A stretch of DNA of 64,000 nucleotides from Plectrocnemia conspersa. Its lineage: Eukaryota > Arthropoda > Insecta > Trichoptera > Polycentropodidae. The position numbers were made by a program, and so were the translations under genes. The stretch's first letter is position 1; the number at the start of each line of letters is the position of its first letter. Shown here in pieces: positions 58,498-64,000 of the stretch. Location of the stretch: contig VTFK01000352.1 of assembly GCA_009617715.1 (NCBI GenBank), positions 62,001-126,000 on the forward strand, read 5' to 3'. The notes beneath the pieces were generated by a model, which searched no databases, was not told the origin of the DNA, and saw only the letters and a list, made by a program, of their open reading frames with translations.

Positions 58498-61481
58498 ATG
58501 GCCCGCAAGAAAGCGTCGCCCGCTCCCGTCCCTTCTCTGCGCCCCATCTTCGTCTGGGTCCGACAGCAGGAATCCGACATCGGAGAAGTTCACTGCGAGG
58601 ACTACGACGATCACAATCGCCTCAGATTCATGCGCACGCCACTGGGCTGGAAAGTTCTGCCGTGCACCCCGTGCTTCAGAGCGCTGAGTCTACCCTTGCT
58701 CAACGAGGAGGCTCGGGCGGAGCGCCGGAAGCGTCGAAAACGTCGCCGGAAGGAACGAGCGAAATTGGCCGCGAGGATCGCGGCACTGCTGGAGGCTACG
58801 TCGTCTCCTTTCGCCTTTGACGCCTACGCTAACGCTGAAGCCGACGCCGACGACAACCCTGACGTCGACGACAACCCTGACGCCGACGTCAACCTCGACA
58901 CCGACGTCAACCCCGACGCCGACGTAAACCTCGACACCGACGTCAACCCCGACGCCGACGTCAACCTCGACACCGACGTCAACCCCGAAGCCGAGGTCAA
59001 CACCGAAGCCCACGTCAACACCGAGGCCGACGTCAGCACTGAAGCCGAAGTCAACACCGAAGCAGACGTCAACTCCGAAGCAGACGTCAACCCCGAAGCA
59101 GACGTCAACCCTGACGCCGACGTCAACCCTAACGCCGACATCAACCCTGACGCCGACATCAACCCTGACGCCGACGTCGACGCCTGGAACGTTCCTGACA
59201 TCGAAGCTACCATCCCGTCGCACACTATCCGTATCCCGCCGCGCGAAGAGGAAGCGCCTCAGGTCCCATCGGCGCTCCAGAGTCTCCTGGCGGTCGCCGA
59301 ACTCGAGTTCGAGCGCGGCACCGAGGAAGGACCGCCGCCGGAGTTCGACGTCGACGAAGCTTTCGTCGCCAGCGCCTCCGCCGAGGGCCTGTTCGACGAC
59401 TCCGGCGCGATCGACGCTGACGAGCTGCTCGAGTCGCTCGTCGAGAAGGGCTGCGAAGACCACGCCGTTACCGAGGCGACGTTTCGGCCGGAACGAAACG
59501 TCGGCGAAAACCACGACGAAAAGATCGCCGACGACGACGCTCCCGCTTGTGACGCGGGTCACAGGCTAGAGCGCTCCCTGGGCTCGCCGGGCCGAGTCGA
59601 CGACTTGGCGGCGGCGACGAGCGGACTGCTGCGTTTGAGCGGGGGTCCGACGGAGCTCTCCGCGGAGAGCGCCGTCGTCCAGACGATCGTCTCGGAGATC
59701 GACGTCTGCGACCGAGGCGCGGCGGCTTCGGAGGAGGTCTACGAGACCGGCACAATCGTCTCGGAGGAAGTTTTCGAGCAAGAGCTACTCGGCCAGCAGG
59801 ACGAACCTTTCGACGGCGAATACGACGAGGAAGTCATGCTGGAATCGGAACAGACGGAAGACATCGCGCCGACTGACCTGAGCCTGAAAACACTCACCGT
59901 CGTAGTCGACGAGATGCCGAAAGACCTGAGCTGTCGGCGAAGACCCGCGACACCGTCGCCGAAGCGCGTTCAGACGCCGCGACCGCCATCGCGCGGCTCG
60001 GATGCGGCGCAATCCCCGCAACCTAGCGGAATCCCCGCGTTGCCTTCGTCCCCAGATCTCCTAGTCCCCGAGGCGCCGTCGCCGAGGATTCGCTTGCCGA
60101 TCGCGTCCGAGCACCAGAGCGAACCGCTCGACCTGGGAAAGAGCAGAAAGTCGGCGAGTCCGACGGTGAGCAGCTGCTCCGAAGACGCCAGAAGAGCGCG
60201 GAAAGAGTACGACCCGCCAGATAAGAACCAGCCCAAAGCGTCTTCGGGGATAAAAGAAGAGGAAAGCTTGACCAACGTGACGGAGGTGCTGCCCGATCCT
60301 CTGACACAGTTTCACAACCTGATCAACGGATCGGCGATCGAGGTACCCGATCCGCTCGTCGTGCCCGTGGGGAAGCTCTACGCAGTCGTGGGAGCGCCGT
60401 CATATGAGATTCCCAAGCTACTGAAAGAGAGGCCGGACCTGCTTCCGTCTAAAATCAGCAAAGACAGAGCCACTTTGGAAAATCCCGATCTCGTCGTCAT
60501 CAAGCTGAAGGACCTCGAGGTCGCCATCAGAAAAGTGGCACTGGCCAAGACACAAGCGCAGGCGAAGGCGAACGAGGATAGGAAGCGCCGGAGGAGCGCA
60601 CGATCGCCTTCGCCGACTCCCGAAGAATTCGCAAGAATGGTGCTCGCTCCTCGCGCGCCTCCCACAGCGACGCCTCCGACGATCTCGGCTTCGACGACTC
60701 CGGCGAGGACGACGCCACTCGGAATTTCACCGCGCGTGAACCCAAACTTGATTCCGACCCCAAATCCGCCCTTGAACTTCGCGGAACCTGAACCGACGCA
60801 GCCAATTTGGCCTTCGCAGCATTTCCCGATTGATCTAATGAACGCGCTTTTCTCCGGATATCCCGCGGGCGCGGATCTTACGCAGATTTTTGCGATGCAG
60901 TCGAGATACGAAACCGCGAGTCGCATGGCTATGTGGCACATGCAAGAGACTCCGCAGAGAGTCGAGGCTCAAAGGAAGACGCCCGAGGCGCAGCATTCGT
61001 TCAAACACTCGAGAGGACACTCGGCCGCGAGGACGAGCCCGATAGCTCGCGGGTACCACCAGCAAACGAACACCAGAACCGCAGTGACCCCCTACCGCTG
61101 GGCCGGATACCCCGGAGGCGTCCCACCGCAACCGGAGTGCCTCCCCGGATCTTCCCGATCAGCTCGATACCAGCGCCGGTCCCCGCAGTCGCCGTACCTT
61201 ATGGGCGAAGAGTGTCTCGGAGCTCCAAAGCCACCGAGCGGACCGCGAGCCTGCCCGGCGCCCGGCGGCTCCCGCGTCGCCGCCCCGCTGGATTATAGAC
61301 CCAGGATAACGGTCAAGCCTCTCGAGAACCTGTGCGAGCCTTCAACGCTAGGAGTCGCGGGCCCGGTCCCCGGCCCCGCGCTTCGAGCGATCGAACCCGA
61401 AATCGGAAGCTCGACTCACCTCATCGACGACATAATAGGACACGACGGACAGCAGTATCTATGGTCTCCGATGGTCACTAG
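58498..61481 (+). CDS. Large nuclear regulator-like protein, first coding exon (3' incomplete)
   Basis: The start is the first in-frame ATG after the stop at 58228. The visible part has 994 complete codons. An N-terminal block (residues 15-65, FVWVRQQESDIGEVHCEDYD and RTPLGWKVLPCTPC with CxxC at 56-59) precedes a basic cluster (76-89), likely a nuclear localisation signal. Acidic N-P-D-A-D-V repeats fill 118-229. LQSLL at 260-264 fits an LxxLL nuclear-receptor box. PTDLS (458-462) and PKDLS (474-478) fit CtBP-binding motifs, with a similar PLDLG at 543-547. Residues 600-716 (DPLTQFHNLINGS start, KRRRSARSPSPTP near 696-708) and 771-801 (FPIDLMNALFSGYP) look folded or conserved. An E93/Mblk-1-like corepressor partner is one guess. 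No DNA-binding domain lies in this exon. The high GC contrasts with all neighbours. Confidence 0.85.
58849..59184 (+). repeat. 18-bp coding minisatellite (~18-19 units)
   Basis: The unit GACGTCAACCCCGACGCC varies by single codons and encodes six-residue repeats of the form D-V-N-P-D-A. Variants include NLDTDV, NTEADV, NPEADV and NPDADI. The array stays in frame and strongly acidic, keeping the Asp/Glu alternation. Confidence 0.9.
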
Positions 61482-61487
61482 GTGAGT
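61480..61487 (+). other. Splice donor ending the large exon
   Basis: AG followed by GTGAGT matches the donor consensus, with the cut after 61481. The TGA at 61483-61485 that would end the frame lies inside this motif. The exon therefore most likely splices onward with a split codon (two bases before the cut) rather than terminating. Confidence 0.75.
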
Positions 61488-62489
61488 TTTCTTCTATTTA
61501 TCGGTTCAATTCGTAACGCATACGAGCGAGCGGCGCGCCCGCTTGCATAATATCTCATCCGACCGGTCGTGATATATTGTATCGGCGCACATGCTAATGG
61601 CTTGCGTCTGGGTCGAAGCGAGTTTCCCGCGAAAACATGCGCGCGCATTCTCATTTAATTTCCGCGCGAAAACGTAAAACTCTATTTATGTATAAATAGG
61701 TAGCAAAAAAAAATTTAAATGCGAACTTTATCATAATGATATAAATATGTGCGCCTATTGCTCATTCCCCAACCCCAAGCTCACGCAGACATCAGTAAAG
61801 AATATCAATAATCATCGTCAATTTATATATAACCAGCACGATAGACCAGTGGTATAAATCGGTAACTAATACCTAAAAAAAATGGATTTAAACATCATTT
61901 TTTTCCTTTCTAGAAAATCGGAATTAGTAATTACTGATTTTCAGACTTATATCAGTCTGATGTCTCACTACTTATTTCATAGTTGTTGATTGCGTTTACC
62001 CCGTTGTTACTCATTGGGCTAACGCCTGTCTTGTTGCAACGGAATACTCACACATGAATCAACACGTCACTATTCTCATCACAGAATAATGGAACTGCTG
62101 AGGTGCTTTTTGTAGGTAATAAATAATATGCAGAAGCGTGGGGTTGATATATGGGCATCCATAGGAAGTTTGATTTTGATTAGTTTTTAAATTTTGCAAA
62201 AATTTTCAATTTTATTTCAGAATTAAAAATAACTAATAAATAAATCATAGAAATAGTTATTTACTATTCATAAATTGTAAAACAAAAAAATTTTATATCA
62301 AACAGAATATTGGTTTAATGGAAAATATCGAAAAATATTGCACTGCGCAACCTAATATCCTTCTATTGTTTCTTTAAGTAAATATCAATTTATATATTAT
62401 TGAGTAAAGCGAGAAAAATGTGTTTTTTAATGAGAACATTATTTACAAAAAATAGACAATATTTATTCCGAAAGATAATCTTCATTGTT
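61488..62489 (+). other. Start of the intron, with SINE-related sequence
   Basis: The first 180 bases are still fairly GC-rich and then become AT-rich. About 61845-61900 has a degenerate tRNA-like head (ACCAGTGG), and 61995-62048 is a diverged SINE tail (CCGTTGTTACTCATTGGGC and TTGTTGCAACGG). No exon is visible. Confidence 0.5.
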
Positions 62490-62852
62490 ATTTATTATAT
62501 TTTGCCACAATTGAAGTAATTTTTGTATGTCTCTTGTAAAATTCTTGCGGTTTTGATTTAACATCAACTGTTAAATTGAAATTTTCTTTTTGAAGCGAAT
62601 GTTCCATAGACCGTATAAATGATAATCCGACGGTGCTATGTCAGTAGAATAAGTCAGATGTGATTTCAGTTTTAGATTCAATTCCTCTATTTTATCCTGT
62701 GATTAGGATTATTAGAACTGATCGTTTTTTTAATAATTCTTCCATTAATTTCTTCAATTGAGTACAATAAAGTTCGGCTGTGATGGTCTGACTAGGTTTT
62801 AATAATTCATAATGAACACCCAAAATAAAATATTCCACCATTTCAAAACTAG
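62490..62852 (-). pseudogene. Second mariner transposase remnant
   Basis: On the minus strand the decayed frame begins with a WWNI-like segment. It continues VHYELLKPSQTITAEL, then YCTQLKKLMEELLKKRS. After a deletion that removes the second catalytic Asp, a shifted frame gives DIAPSDYHLYG (third catalytic region). KPQEFYKRHTK and IVAKYNK follow near the C-terminus. The wording matches Mos1/mauritiana-type mariner transposases, a different lineage from the copy at 45 kb. Terminal inverted repeats were not identified. Confidence 0.7.
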
Positions 62853-64000
62853 ATCAGACTAGACTATTTATACACAACGTCTAAAAAAAAGTTAAATGTC
62901 GATACGATTAAAACTACTGCAGTAGTAATCTAACCAAAACACTAATTGAGAATAAAGCACTTGGTTTTAGTATTAGTATACATATAAGCAATCCAGTTTT
63001 ATTTTGCTGACAGTAACAATGTTTTAATATATTTATTATACGAGTATAACACATTTAATCATAAAAAGTGTATTTAACAGATGATATATTGTTCCATGGA
63101 ATCTTAAATTCAAAATGGTATGATTACTGAAAAACTTGACTGTCAATTAAAATTAAGATTTTTCTAATAATAGCATAGGTGTATGTATGTTATATTTTAC
63201 AAATAGTATTTTATTTAATCAGTAAACCATGTACATATGATACCATCATGCTTCATAGCTAAAAGTGTCAAGTACCGAGGCTTTTACTTTAATTAAATCG
63301 AACCACGTTGCTTAATTAGCGTCTCTAGTGCACCAATTAAGGAAATCGTGAGCGAAATGGAGACTACCGTGAAGAAATGTGAATTGTAGATCCATTCTAG
63401 ATTGCACTCTAAGGCCTCGATTATTTAAATACATAAAATAGTCTGTGCATATCTCGTTTTCATTAACCAGCCCACAACTCATGTGTCAACAATATGTTAT
63501 CCTCCGAGAAAAAGTTGTATCATGAATCTTGAAAAAATAAAATATATTTCAAAAAATCCAAATTTTGCTTTGGTAGTTATTAATATAAGCATGAAAGAAG
63601 AATATCTGCTATTTAAAACTTTTTGAAAACTAAATATTTTTTTTTTAGTGTTTTGCTTTTATTGTAATATAAATATTTTTTAATAGTTTCTCGTTAATAA
63701 AAAATCCTTCAAATATAAATTATCACATTACAGACCTTTGTTGCATTCATGCGATATTTAAAAAAAAAATATCGTTAAGAGCCGTTGACTCACTTATGCG
63801 TCATTTGTAATTTAGGTGCCATTTGCTACGTACAAAACATATTTTGTACGAAGTATAGATTATCAGCAACAAAAAGTGTTATAAACAAATGTCTTATATC
63901 TCTAAATGATATTATAAGCAGATGCAAAATGGCGTAGATTTTCTCGTTCCCCGTTCTTTATTTATAATAGTTATATCTCGCTCAGACAAAAGGCGCATAT
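62853..64000. other. Intronic or intergenic AT-rich DNA
   Basis: No exon is supported. About 63230-63430 is a more balanced segment without an open frame and could be an intronic regulatory element. Confidence 0.4.

Noticed and set aside
58690..59562. 290-codon minus-strand frame opposite the large exon
   Set aside because: It is the antisense shadow of the GC-rich exon and its 18-bp repeat (monotonous V-D-V-G). It has no independent start, splice or domain evidence.
58824..61298. Other long frames overlapping the large exon in both strands
   Set aside because: High GC removes stop codons from all phases. Their residue use is Arg/Ser/Pro-rich and incoherent compared with the main frame.
62325..62360. 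Mariner-TIR-like end TTAGGTTGCGCAGTGCAA (minus strand)
   Set aside because: Its orientation is wrong for the adjacent minus-strand mariner remnant and no partner end was found.

Overview
This window looks like an insect nuclear genome. It is strongly AT-rich, has spliceosomal gene structure, and carries five (TTAGG) units, which is the insect telomere motif. It also holds animal-type mobile elements: two mariner copies, several non-LTR retrotransposon remnants, tRNA-derived SINEs, piggyBac- and hAT-like ends and several foldback elements. I cannot settle the order. There are no bacterial operons, rRNA genes, convincing tRNA genes or CRISPR arrays.

The dominant gene lies at the right end. A CpG- and GC-rich 5' region (about 57880-58497) leads into one long coding exon on the + strand (58498-61481, 994 complete codons plus a split codon). 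The exon ends at a consensus splice donor, so the protein continues outside the window. The product looks like a large, mostly disordered nuclear regulator. It has a Cys-containing N-terminal block, a strong basic nuclear-localisation cluster, a 112-residue acidic D/N/A/V minisatellite repeat, an LxxLL motif, two PxDLS-type CtBP-binding motifs with a third similar site, and a conserved-looking C-terminal half. An E93/Mblk-1-type ecdysone-pathway factor is one possible identity, but I do not claim it.

A second credible gene is represented by two exons on the - strand at 9140-9493 and 9544-9633. They are separated by a 50-bp intron, and the last exon ends in a stop. I do not recognise the product, and its upstream exons were not found.

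The other ~55 kb is non-coding and rich in repeats. SINE copies sharing a hairpin-forming tail occur at 5.5, 6.8-7.7, 27, 33 and 62 kb. Eroded LINE reverse transcriptases lie at 28.8-30.3, 34.6-35.1, 39.2-39.4, 48.4-49.0 and 54.3-54.85 kb. A decayed mariner at 44934-46687 has a smaller TIR element nested in its transposase gene, flanked by a perfect 8-bp duplication. A second mariner remnant sits in the intron after the big exon. Foldback or palindromic elements occur at 12.4, 17.8, 51.7-52.7 and 53.2 kb. A ~610-bp repeat is present twice, at 19.4 and 50.1 kb.

Between these repeats are islands of 150-500 bp with higher GC and complexity and no coding signal (for example 13.0, 16.2, 20.3, 31.4, 37.1, 40.1, 41.8, 44.0, 47.4 and 49.2 kb). 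They are candidate cis-regulatory or conserved non-coding elements in a gene desert upstream of the large regulator. This is inference, because no comparison could be run.
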